Shown here: in pieces, positions 1 through 6,218 of the stretch
How the letters are laid out: each line of letters starts with the position of its first letter
Position numbering within the stretch: the stretch's first letter is position 1
Origin: an uncultured Chlorobiaceae bacterium
Lineage (GTDB): Bacteria; Bacteroidota; Chlorobiia; Chlorobiales; Chlorobiaceae
Assembly (NCBI GenBank): GCA_903838095.1
Contig: CAILXE010000257.1
Span: forward strand, 1-6,218
Reading direction: 5' to 3'
Length of the DNA stretch: 6,218 nucleotides
The notes under the pieces: generated by a model
Databases searched by the model: none
Told to the model about the DNA's origin: nothing
What the model saw: the letters and a program-made list of their open reading frames with translations, nothing else
Program-made: the position numbers and the translations under genes

Positions 1-508
1 GCAGGTACCTGGAGCCAAGGATGTTGCCGTAGAGAGTTATACCCTCTCAAAAACCTACAATATGGCAGGCTGGCGTGTCGGGTTTATGGTTGGTAATGCG
101 AAACTGATAGGCGCTCTTGAAAAAATAAAGAGCTGGCTTGATTACGGAACATTTACCCCGATACAGGTGGCTTCAACAATCGCGTTGACAGAAGATCAGA
201 GTTGTGTTGATGAAATTTGTGAAGTGTATCGTAAACGGCGTGACGTTTTGGTCAAAAGCTTTTCAAATGCTGGATGGCCGGTTATTTCTCCCCGTGCCAG
301 TATGTTTGTCTGGGCAAAAATTCCGGAACAGTTCCGTCACCTTGGAAGTCTTGAGTTCAGCAAAAAATTATTGAGCGAGGCCAAGGTTGCTGTTAGCCCT
401 GGTGTTGGGTTTGGCGCCTATGGTGACAACAGTGTGCGTATTGCAATGATAGAAAATGAAGAGCGAATCCGTCAAGCGGCGAGGAATATCAAAAAATTTC
501 TGCGCTAA
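1..508 (+). CDS. alaC: AlaC-like class I/II PLP aminotransferase, C-terminal part (5' truncated by window edge)
   Basis: This is the C-terminal part of a pyridoxal-phosphate aminotransferase of fold type I. The reading frame is already open at position 2, so the ATG at position 62 is an internal methionine: 20 in-frame codons precede it and they carry the catalytic lysine. Seen here: [10 protein letters not shown], where Lys17 of the fragment (codon 50-52) should form the Schiff base with PLP and Arg25 should bind the cofactor phosphate. Near the end, S-V-R-I-A-M-I-E-N places Arg146 where the family binds the substrate carboxylate. The stretches [20 protein letters not shown] and [12 protein letters not shown] match what I recall of E. 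coli AlaC, which makes alanine from pyruvate with glutamate as donor, in the cytoplasm. 168 residues are visible; the family is about 400, so roughly 230-240 are missing to the left. The frame ends at a normal TAA. It converges on nnr. Family assignment is firm; the exact substrate (alanine or another amino acid) is inference. Confidence 0.88.
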   Translation, partial: QVPGAKDVAVESYTLSKTYNMAGWRVGFMVGNAKLIGALEKIKSWLDYGTFTPIQVASTIALTEDQSCVDEICEVYRKRRDVLVKSFSNAGWPVISPRASMFVWAKIPEQFRHLGSLEFSKKLLSEAKVAVSPGVGFGAYGDNSVRIAMIENEERIRQAARNIKKFLR

Positions 509-542
509 TATATACCATTAGGGCAGCTTTCATCATAGTCTC
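509..542. other. Convergent intergenic gap between the aminotransferase and nnr
   Basis: Only 34 bases separate the two stop codons of these facing genes. I looked for a bidirectional terminator across the gap and the flanking coding ends and saw no GC-rich hairpin followed by a T run in either direction. The only pairing I noted is a loose GAGGAA at 481-486 with TTCCTC about 80 bases later, too distant and too AT-rich to be convincing. Confidence 0.6.
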
Positions 543-2120
543 CTATTCTTCACGGGCAAAAATTTCCTCAATTGCCAAAGGGAGAGCTTCAACAACCATT
601 CCGGACGATACCAGGCTTGCAACATCACTGGCAAGGTCGCCAGCCCTGCCGTGAAACCATGCGGCAGAAGCTGCGGCATTGAAGAGGCCGTCACCTTTTG
701 CAGCCAAGGCACTAATGATGCCGGAGAGGACATCGCCTGATCCTGCTGTCGCAAGAGCCTCTGTCCCGCTCGTGTTGAGGAGTACAGGCGCTTCTTTTGT
801 GACTATAACCGTAGGGTTTCCTTTCAACAGAACTGTTATGCTGTGTTCCTGGGCAAATTGTTGGGCAGCCTGAATTGGCTCTGCAGCAATAGTATCAATC
901 GGAATATTACTGAGACGACTGAACTCTCCATAGTGGGGAGTAATCAAAACATTTTTGTATTCTGATAAAGCTGCAATGCCAAGAGATGAGAGTGCATAAA
1001 GGGCATCAGCATCAAGAATCAGCTTTTTTTCGCTGAGGCTGGAGCATTCCAAAAGTTCTCTGACCAGCTCAATGGCCGACTGGTCACGACCTATGCCGCA
1101 TCCAACAAGAATAACATCAGCCCACCTTATCTTTTCGACAAGGGTGTTTTTTTCTCTTCCGACGACCACAGCTTCAGGAACAGCAAGGTGCATAGCGCTT
1201 GCAAGGGAAATTGGAAGGGAGACACAAACGTAGCCAGCTCCGGTTTTCAGCGCAGCTTTTGCCGCCATTATAGCCGCTCCAAGCATTGAAGATTCCTCAG
1301 TTTGAGATCCGGCAATAATTAATACTTTTCCGTTGGTATGTTTTGCGCTATCCCTGTCTCTCAGGGTGAAATGTTCAGCGGCAAACTCCTGGTCAATCAA
1401 CAGGCATGAGCAGGGTTCAACCAAAAAACGTGGAATTGAGATCTCTGCGATATGAACCTCTCCGCAACAGTCTGGCCCGTCATTCAGGTAAAATCCTCTT
1501 TTCAGAAAGGCCATCGTCACAGTGAGGTCAGCCTCTATGACGGGATTTGCGGAAAAGCCGGTGGTAGCATCAAGCCCGGATGGAATATCAATCGCAAGAG
1601 TTATTGCCTCAGTCTCTGAGTGGAGGGTATTGAGAAGATCAATGCCATCAGCAAGAGGCGAGGCAAGCGCCATTTCGGGTTCACTCAGTCTCAGTCCAGT
1701 ACCGGTAATAGCATCTACAACAATGTTGTAATTTGTCTTTTCTATAAAAGCGAGCGCCTCATCCAGGGTAGTAAAGATTCGCAGTGTATCCAGATGTTTT
1801 TCATAAGCCTGAAGAATTGCAAATCCTTCCCGATTAATACCTTGCAAGAAGCTTTCCGGGTAGAGCAGCACAAGATCAACCGATGCGCCATTATTCAACA
1901 GGTGGCGTGCAAGAACAAAACCGTCTCCTCCATTGTTCCCCTTACCGCAGATGACAAGAAAGTTGCTACTGCACAGCGAATCTGTTTGCAGGGCTTCCAT
2001 GATAATTCGCAGACATTCACGACCGGCAAGCTCCATGAGACGACTTTCACCAATATGAAGCCGCTCAATAGCTGCTTTGTCGGCTTTCTGCATCTCTGTT
2101 ACAGTCACAACTGGCAGCAT
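543..2120 (-). CDS. nnr: Bifunctional NAD(P)H-hydrate repair enzyme (epimerase / ADP-dependent dehydratase)
   Basis: Complete 525-residue fusion of the two enzymes that repair NADH and NADPH damaged by hydration: the N-terminal domain epimerises R- to S-NAD(P)HX, and the C-terminal domain dehydrates S-NAD(P)HX, using ADP in typical bacterial enzymes. The YjeF_N-type epimerase domain covers about residues 1-230: G-K-G-N-N-G-G-D-G at 59-67, V-V-D-A-I-T-G-T-G at 134-142 with Asp136 at the usual active-site position, and A-I-D-I-P-S-G-L-D at 176-184. The ribokinase-like dehydratase domain covers about 255-525: G-K-V-L-I-I-A-G-S at 264-272, the Ala- and Gly-rich helix at 281-297, L-D-A-D-A-L at 369-374, T-P-H-Y-G-E-F-S-R-L at 394-403, L-L-K-G-N-P-T-V at 431-438, and the A-T-A-G-S-G-D-V-L-S-G signature at 457-467 with the likely catalytic Asp463. 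The length is normal for the bacterial fusion. The ATG start has a strong ribosome binding site. It lies 32 bases after purL, probably on the same transcript, and converges on the aminotransferase. All expected motifs are intact, so both activities are likely. Confidence 0.95.
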   Translation of the reverse strand: MLPVVTVTEMQKADKAAIERLHIGESRLMELAGRECLRIIMEALQTDSLCSSNFLVICGKGNNGGDGFVLARHLLNNGASVDLVLLYPESFLQGINREGFAILQAYEKHLDTLRIFTTLDEALAFIEKTNYNIVVDAITGTGLRLSEPEMALASPLADGIDLLNTLHSETEAITLAIDIPSGLDATTGFSANPVIEADLTVTMAFLKRGFYLNDGPDCCGEVHIAEISIPRFLVEPCSCLLIDQEFAAEHFTLRDRDSAKHTNGKVLIIAGSQTEESSMLGAAIMAAKAALKTGAGYVCVSLPISLASAMHLAVPEAVVVGREKNTLVEKIRWADVILVGCGIGRDQSAIELVRELLECSSLSEKKLILDADALYALSSLGIAALSEYKNVLITPHYGEFSRLSNIPIDTIAAEPIQAAQQFAQEHSITVLLKGNPTVIVTKEAPVLLNTSGTEALATAGSGDVLSGIISALAAKGDGLFNAAASAAWFHGRAGDLASDVASLVSSGMVVEALPLAIEEIFAREE

Positions 2121-2124
2121 GATT

Positions 2125-2132
2125 CTCTCCTT
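2125..2132 (-). promoter_or_regulatory. Ribosome binding site of nnr
   Basis: Read on the minus strand, AAGGAGAG lies four bases before the ATG at 2120 (six bases from the GGAG core). It is the best Shine-Dalgarno match in the window and fixes the start of nnr. It sits inside the 32-base gap after the purL stop, which leaves little room for a separate promoter there. Confidence 0.8.
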
Positions 2133-2152
2133 ATAACCTTTATTGAGCAGGT

Positions 2153-4435
2153 TTAAAGTTCATCAAGGTGTAGCGACTGCTCAAGTGAGTTGTAATACGC
2201 ATCCGCCAGTTCATCAATGGTAAAGTCAAGGATCTCTTTGCCATTGATAGAGAAAGAAGCAGCTCGCTCAACAACGCTTCCAATAACCTTGACGGGTATG
2301 TTGTGCCGAACTGCAATATCAACAACTTCCTGGATGTTGTCGGGTGAGAGGCTCAGAACAACTCTTCCCTGAGCTTCTGAAAAGAGCTGTTGCTGAATTC
2401 GAATAGAGCCGGATTCATTATCTTTCATGTCGACAATGAATCCAAGCGGGGCCTCGGCATTCATTATCGATTTTTCTGCCAGCGCCACAAATAAACCGCC
2501 ATCGGAAATATCGTGAGCAGAGTGCAGAAGTTTATTTTCCGCCATCTCCACAAGGAACTTCTGAAGATTGGCTTCATGTTCAAGATCAATAGAAGGAGAG
2601 TCCTGACCTGGGGTGTCGTACTGCATCACCAGATACTCTGATCCATCCAGAGTCAATGCAGGATTACCTGCCAGAACTATGAGATCACCTGCATCAGTAA
2701 ACGTTGATCCAACAAGATTGTCAATATCATCAAGAAGACCAATCATCCCAATCGTTGGTGTTGGATAGATGGCAGTTCGGAGGCCTCCGATGAAAGTTTC
2801 ATTGTAAAAGCTGACATTGCCTCCAGTGACCGGGGTATTGAAGGCTCTGCATGCTTCGCCCATTCCTCTGACAGACTCCTTGAACTGGAAATAAACCTCA
2901 GGTTTCAGAGGATTGCCAAAATTCAGACAGTTGGTGATTGCCAGTGGTTTGGCACCTGAGCAGGCAATATTTCTGGCACATTCAGCTACCGCAATTTTAC
3001 CGCCAGCAAGCGGGTTGAGATAGACGTAACGTGCGTTACAGTCAGTTTTCATGGCAAGTCCTTTCCTGGTGCCTTTGATGCGGATCACAGCAGCATCGGT
3101 GTGTCCTGTCGGAGTCAGGGTATTGGTCTGCACCATCGAATCATATTGACGGTAAACCCACTGTTTGCTTGCAATATTAGGACGTGAAAGAAGTTCAAGG
3201 CAGAGAGCGTTAAAGTCAAGGGTGTTGTCGTCAGCAAGCTCTGCCAATGGAGTTACTGGTTTCTTTTCGACTGCTTCACGAATATAGACCGGCGCGCCTC
3301 CTCCAAGCACAAGAGATTCTGCCGGGATTTCAGCTACAACAGTTCCGTTGTGAAAGACTCTTAGGTGATTATCGTCTGTGACGCGCCCTATGGTTACTGC
3401 CTGAACATCCCATTTTTCATACACCTCAATAATTTTGCCTTCAAATCCTTTTTTTGCGACAATAAGCATCCGTTCCTGCGATTCAGAGAGCATGATCTCA
3501 TAAGCGCTCATCCCTGCCTCACGGATCGGCACAAGATCAAGATCAATCTCAATGCCTCCCGATCCAGTTTTTTCAATTCCTCTGGCGCTCATTTCTGAAG
3601 TTGAGCTGGTGATGCCGGCAGCGCCCATATCCTGCAAGCCAACTACATAGCCAGTGGCAATGGCTTCAAGGGTTGCTTCGAGCAGCAATTTTTCTGCAAA
3701 GGGGTCACCAACCTGGACGCTGGGACGTTTGTCTTCGGAGGCTTCGCTCAAATCTTCTGATGCGAAGGTTGCGCCATGAATGCCGTCCCTTCCAGTGGAT
3801 GAGCCGACAATCAGCACAGGATTGCCTTTTCCGAGCGCAGTGGCACTGACGGTTTTGTGGTGTTCAACAATGCCGACGGACATGGCATTGACCAGCGGGT
3901 TCCCGGTGTAACCCTCTTCAAAGTAGATTTCACCACCGACAGTCGGGACTCCGAAGGAGTTTCCGTAATCACCTATACCACGCACCACGCCGTCAACGAG
4001 GTAGCGAACATGCGGGTCTTTTGGCGAACCGAAACGAAGCGAGTTGAGCGATGCAACCGGACGGGCGCCCATAGTAAAAATATCGCGGTGAATACCTCCA
4101 ACTCCTGTCGCTGCACCCTGGTATGGCTCAACGGCTGACGGGTGGTTGTGTGATTCGATCTTGAAAGCAACGGCAAGATTATCACCAATATCTACAAGGC
4201 CAGCGTTCTCTTCTCCTGCTGAAGTAAGCAGGGCAGCCCCTTCCCTTGGGAGGGTTTTGAGCACGGCTATCGAATTTTTATAACTGCAATGTTCCGACCA
4301 CATGACCGAGAAGACACCGAGTTCTGTAAATGATGGGGTTCTTCCGAGAATGGCGCATATCTTGCCGTACTCTTCAGCACTCAGGCCATGTTCTGCCGCA
4401 AGGGCAACGTTGACTTCCACTTCAGTATGTTTCAT
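2153..4435 (-). CDS. purL: Phosphoribosylformylglycinamidine synthase subunit PurL (small type)
   Basis: Synthetase subunit of FGAM synthase, the fourth step of de novo purine synthesis: it converts formylglycinamide ribonucleotide to the amidine using ATP and ammonia. At 760 residues it is the small PurL type, which needs separate PurQ (glutaminase) and PurS subunits; it has no glutaminase domain of its own and neither partner gene is in the window. Seen here, numbered from the chosen [12 protein letters not shown] at 45-53 with the family's active-site His49, [10 protein letters not shown] at 95-104 followed by YQGAATG, P-T-V-G-G-E at 164-169, [10 protein letters not shown] at 267-276, L-S-E-S-Q-E-R-M at 316-323, and in the second half [10 protein letters not shown] at 535-544 and H-D-I-S-D-G-G-L at 641-648. 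This is the internally duplicated AIRS-like fold. The frame opens five codons earlier at a TTG (4450), but the ATG gives the usual MKHTEVEV beginning. It starts 27 bases after the secA stop and ends in TAA. No key residue is missing. Confidence 0.96.
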   Translation of the reverse strand: MKHTEVEVNVALAAEHGLSAEEYGKICAILGRTPSFTELGVFSVMWSEHCSYKNSIAVLKTLPREGAALLTSAGEENAGLVDIGDNLAVAFKIESHNHPSAVEPYQGAATGVGGIHRDIFTMGARPVASLNSLRFGSPKDPHVRYLVDGVVRGIGDYGNSFGVPTVGGEIYFEEGYTGNPLVNAMSVGIVEHHKTVSATALGKGNPVLIVGSSTGRDGIHGATFASEDLSEASEDKRPSVQVGDPFAEKLLLEATLEAIATGYVVGLQDMGAAGITSSTSEMSARGIEKTGSGGIEIDLDLVPIREAGMSAYEIMLSESQERMLIVAKKGFEGKIIEVYEKWDVQAVTIGRVTDDNHLRVFHNGTVVAEIPAESLVLGGGAPVYIREAVEKKPVTPLAELADDNTLDFNALCLELLSRPNIASKQWVYRQYDSMVQTNTLTPTGHTDAAVIRIKGTRKGLAMKTDCNARYVYLNPLAGGKIAVAECARNIACSGAKPLAITNCLNFGNPLKPEVYFQFKESVRGMGEACRAFNTPVTGGNVSFYNETFIGGLRTAIYPTPTIGMIGLLDDIDNLVGSTFTDAGDLIVLAGNPALTLDGSEYLVMQYDTPGQDSPSIDLEHEANLQKFLVEMAENKLLHSAHDISDGGLFVALAEKSIMNAEAPLGFIVDMKDNESGSIRIQQQLFSEAQGRVVLSLSPDNIQEVVDIAVRHNIPVKVIGSVVERAASFSINGKEILDFTIDELADAYYNSLEQSLHLDEL

Positions 4436-4441
4436 AGCGTT

Positions 4442-4448
4442 ACCACTC
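4442..4448 (-). promoter_or_regulatory. Weak ribosome binding site proposed for purL
   Basis: On the minus strand GAGTGGT lies six bases before the ATG at 4435. It matches the consensus AGGAGGTGA only in part. Nothing resembling a Shine-Dalgarno site precedes the alternative TTG start at 4450, because the bases there (GATTCATCGAACCA) are purine-poor in the right place. This mildly favours the ATG. Translation may also be helped by ribosomes finishing secA just upstream. Confidence 0.35.
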
Positions 4449-4462
4449 AATGGTTCGATGAA

Positions 4463-6218
4463 TCAGGGCTGTTGGCCGTGACAATTTTTATATTTTTTTC
4501 CGCTTCCGCAGGGGCACAGATCATTACGTCCTGGTCTTTTATCAGCGATAACCGGCTGTTGCGGGACTTCTTTATTTTCATCACCATCATTCTCTTCGAC
4601 AATGGTGTAAACACTGTTTGCAGGGGAGTGCTGTGCGACAAGCTTTTCCTGCTTGACAGCAGCTTTTCTCTGACGCTCCTCCATTTCCCTTGCCTCATCA
4701 GGATCTACCGGGAAAAGTTTAAAAGCAAGCGATAGCGTCTCAAGCTCTATATCGCGAAGCAGCTCAATAAAGAGACGGAATGCCTCCTGCTTGTACTCAA
4801 GCAGCGGGTCTTTCTGGCCATAAGCACGGAGATTGATTCCTTCACGAAGTGAGTCGATTTCACGGAGATGCTCCCTCCAGCGAAGATCGATTACAGTCAA
4901 AACAGCATATTTTTCTATCTGACCCATGATCTCTTCGGGCACGGCATCCTCTTTTCTGCGATAGAAGGCAAGTGCGGTATCGTAAAGTTTTTCAGCCGTG
5001 GCATCAACTCCTTCGCGCTCAAAGGTCTCTCTGTCAGGTTTGAACTCAATCGAGAGTTCACGCATCAACTGCTCTTCAATACCGTTCACATCAAAATCCT
5101 TGTGATATTTCTTGATGACGGTATCACTGTAATCTTTCAGGAGGTCAAGAATATCACTGGTGAGTCGTTCCTTGATGAGACCGTTTTTGCGGCGTGAATA
5201 GATAACCTCCCGCTGCTGGTTCAGCACATCGTCGTATTCAAGCAGACGTTTACGGATGGCAAAGTTCTGTTCCTCAACTTTTTTCTGAGCACGTTCTATT
5301 GATTTGGTGATCATCGAATGTTCAATGACATCCCCCTCCTCATGGCCAAGACGATCCATCACCGAAATAACACGATCAGAGCCAAAAAGGCGCATCAATT
5401 CATCTTCAAGCGAAACAAAAAAGACCGATTCACCGGGATCACCCTGTCTTCCGGCACGTCCGCGAAGCTGGCGGTCGATACGACGGGATTCATGACGTTC
5501 TGAACCGAGAATAAAAAGCCCTCCAAGTTCACGGACACCAGGGCCAAGCTTGATATCTGTTCCACGTCCGGCCATGTTGGTGGCAATGGTTACAGCTCCA
5601 CTCTGACCTGCTTCAGCAACAATGTCTGCTTCGCGATCGTTCTGCTTGGCGTTCAGCACATTGTGGATAATTTTTTTACCACGAAGCATTCTTGAAAGAG
5701 TTTCCGAGACTTCAACACTTGTGGTTCCAACAAGTACTGGTTGTCCTTTTTTCTGCAACTCCTCAATTTTCTGGATAATGGCATTGTACTTTTCCCGTCG
5801 GGTTTTATACACCTGATCTTCCCGGTCTTCCCTGATAATGCTGGCATTGGTGGGAATGACGACAACATCAAGCTTGTATATCTCATAAAATTCTGATGCT
5901 TCAGTCTCTGCGGTACCGGTCATGCCGGCAAGCTTTTTATAAAGCCGGAAGAAGTTCTGGATAGTGATGGTGGCCATTGTCTGCGTCTCACCCTCTATCT
6001 TGACATTTTCCTTTGCTTCAATGGCCTGGTGCAGTCCGTCGCTCCAGCGACGACCGGTCATCAGGCGGCCGGTAAATTCGTCAACGATGATGACTTCACC
6101 ATCCTGCACCACGTAATGCTGATCAAGATGATACAAAGCATGCGCACGTAGCGCTGCATAGAGGTGATGAACCAGACTGATATTCGCGGCATCATAGAGA
6201 CTCGAACCAGCCAGCAGC
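4463..6218 (-). CDS. secA: Preprotein translocase ATPase SecA, C-terminal part (5' truncated by window edge)
   Basis: SecA drives unfolded preproteins through the SecYEG channel by ATP hydrolysis at the cytoplasmic membrane. The frame is open to the right edge (first whole codon ends at 6217), giving 584 residues; bacterial SecA is about 850-1030, so some 300-440 N-terminal residues, including Walker A, lie outside. The leucine at 6136 is a TTG inside the gene, not a start: L-R-A-H-A-L-Y-H runs across it. Seen, in fragment numbering: V-D-E-F-T-G-R at 45-51, G-M-T-G-T at 98-102 (linking into the second nucleotide-binding domain), V-L-V-G-T-T-S-V-E at 161-169, [10 protein letters not shown] at 213-222, and the helicase arginine motif [11 protein letters not shown] at 250-260. 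After these come the helical scaffold and wing (including [12 protein letters not shown] and WREHL), then an acidic, low-complexity linker from about 505 to 560. The tail [13 protein letters not shown] at 568-580 is the zinc-binding motif that contacts SecB or lipid. Ends in TGA; purL follows after 27 bases. Confidence 0.97.
   Translation of the reverse strand, partial: LLAGSSLYDAANISLVHHLYAALRAHALYHLDQHYVVQDGEVIIVDEFTGRLMTGRRWSDGLHQAIEAKENVKIEGETQTMATITIQNFFRLYKKLAGMTGTAETEASEFYEIYKLDVVVIPTNASIIREDREDQVYKTRREKYNAIIQKIEELQKKGQPVLVGTTSVEVSETLSRMLRGKKIIHNVLNAKQNDREADIVAEAGQSGAVTIATNMAGRGTDIKLGPGVRELGGLFILGSERHESRRIDRQLRGRAGRQGDPGESVFFVSLEDELMRLFGSDRVISVMDRLGHEEGDVIEHSMITKSIERAQKKVEEQNFAIRKRLLEYDDVLNQQREVIYSRRKNGLIKERLTSDILDLLKDYSDTVIKKYHKDFDVNGIEEQLMRELSIEFKPDRETFEREGVDATAEKLYDTALAFYRRKEDAVPEEIMGQIEKYAVLTVIDLRWREHLREIDSLREGINLRAYGQKDPLLEYKQEAFRLFIELLRDIELETLSLAFKLFPVDPDEAREMEERQRKAAVKQEKLVAQHSPANSVYTIVEENDGDENKEVPQQPVIADKRPGRNDLCPCGSGKKYKNCHGQQP

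Noticed and set aside
62..508. Start of the aminotransferase at the ATG at position 62
   Set aside because: The frame is open to the left edge and the 20 upstream codons contain the PLP-binding lysine. The ATG is the methionine of the conserved N-M-A-G-W-R motif, so it is internal.
1620..2156. Plus-strand open frame of 178 codons opposite the 5' half of nnr
   Set aside because: It lies wholly antisense to a clearly conserved epimerase domain, has no recognisable domain and no convincing ribosome binding site. It is best explained as a shadow of nnr.
4484..4499. T-rich run on the plus strand that resembles the tail of a terminator
   Set aside because: The run is the complement of Lys, Tyr and Asn codons in the SecA zinc-binding motif (GKKYKN), and no plus-strand gene ends nearby. 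No strong stem precedes it.
4388..4735. Plus-strand open frame of 115 codons with a hydrophobic, membrane-like composition spanning the secA-purL junction
   Set aside because: The hydrophobic residues arise from the complement of Lys- and Glu-rich codons in the SecA tail. It overlaps the well-supported end of secA and start of purL and shows no family signature.
4868..5197. Plus-strand open frame of 109 codons inside secA
   Set aside because: It is fully antisense to the conserved SecA scaffold region, with no domain and no start context of its own.
4463..6136. SecA as a complete 557-residue protein starting at the TTG at 6136
   Set aside because: The conserved LRAHALYH segment continues upstream without a stop to the window edge, and a SecA lacking its first nucleotide-binding domain would not be functional. 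The gene is simply cut by the window.

Overview
This window is almost wholly coding and reads as ordinary chromosomal housekeeping DNA. The proteins most resemble those of green sulfur bacteria (Chlorobiaceae, phylum Chlorobiota). That view rests on recalled similarity of the PurL and SecA sequences and on an intermediate base composition; no search was run, so the taxon is an inference.

Layout from left to right: (1) positions 1-508, plus strand, the C-terminal 40 percent or so of a fold-type I PLP aminotransferase closest to AlaC (glutamate-pyruvate aminotransferase), cut by the left edge. (2) 509-542, a 34-base convergent gap with no clear terminator hairpin. (3) 543-2120, minus strand, a complete bifunctional NAD(P)H-hydrate repair enzyme (epimerase plus dehydratase, Nnr). 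(4) 2153-4435, minus strand, a complete small-type PurL, the synthetase subunit of formylglycinamide ribonucleotide amidotransferase. (5) 4463-6218, minus strand, the C-terminal 584 residues of the preprotein translocase ATPase SecA, cut by the right edge.

The three minus-strand genes run in the order secA, purL, nnr with gaps of 27 and 32 bases and no visible terminator between them, so they probably share a transcript that enters from beyond the right edge. Their jobs are unrelated in any direct sense: protein export, purine synthesis and repair of hydrated nicotinamide cofactors. All are core functions, so co-transcription looks like a housekeeping cluster rather than a dedicated pathway. 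The PurL partners PurQ and PurS are not in the window.

I found no RNA genes, mobile elements, CRISPR arrays or repeats, and no sign of horizontal transfer or of a new system. No gap between genes exceeds 34 bases. The findings below are minor points of annotation.
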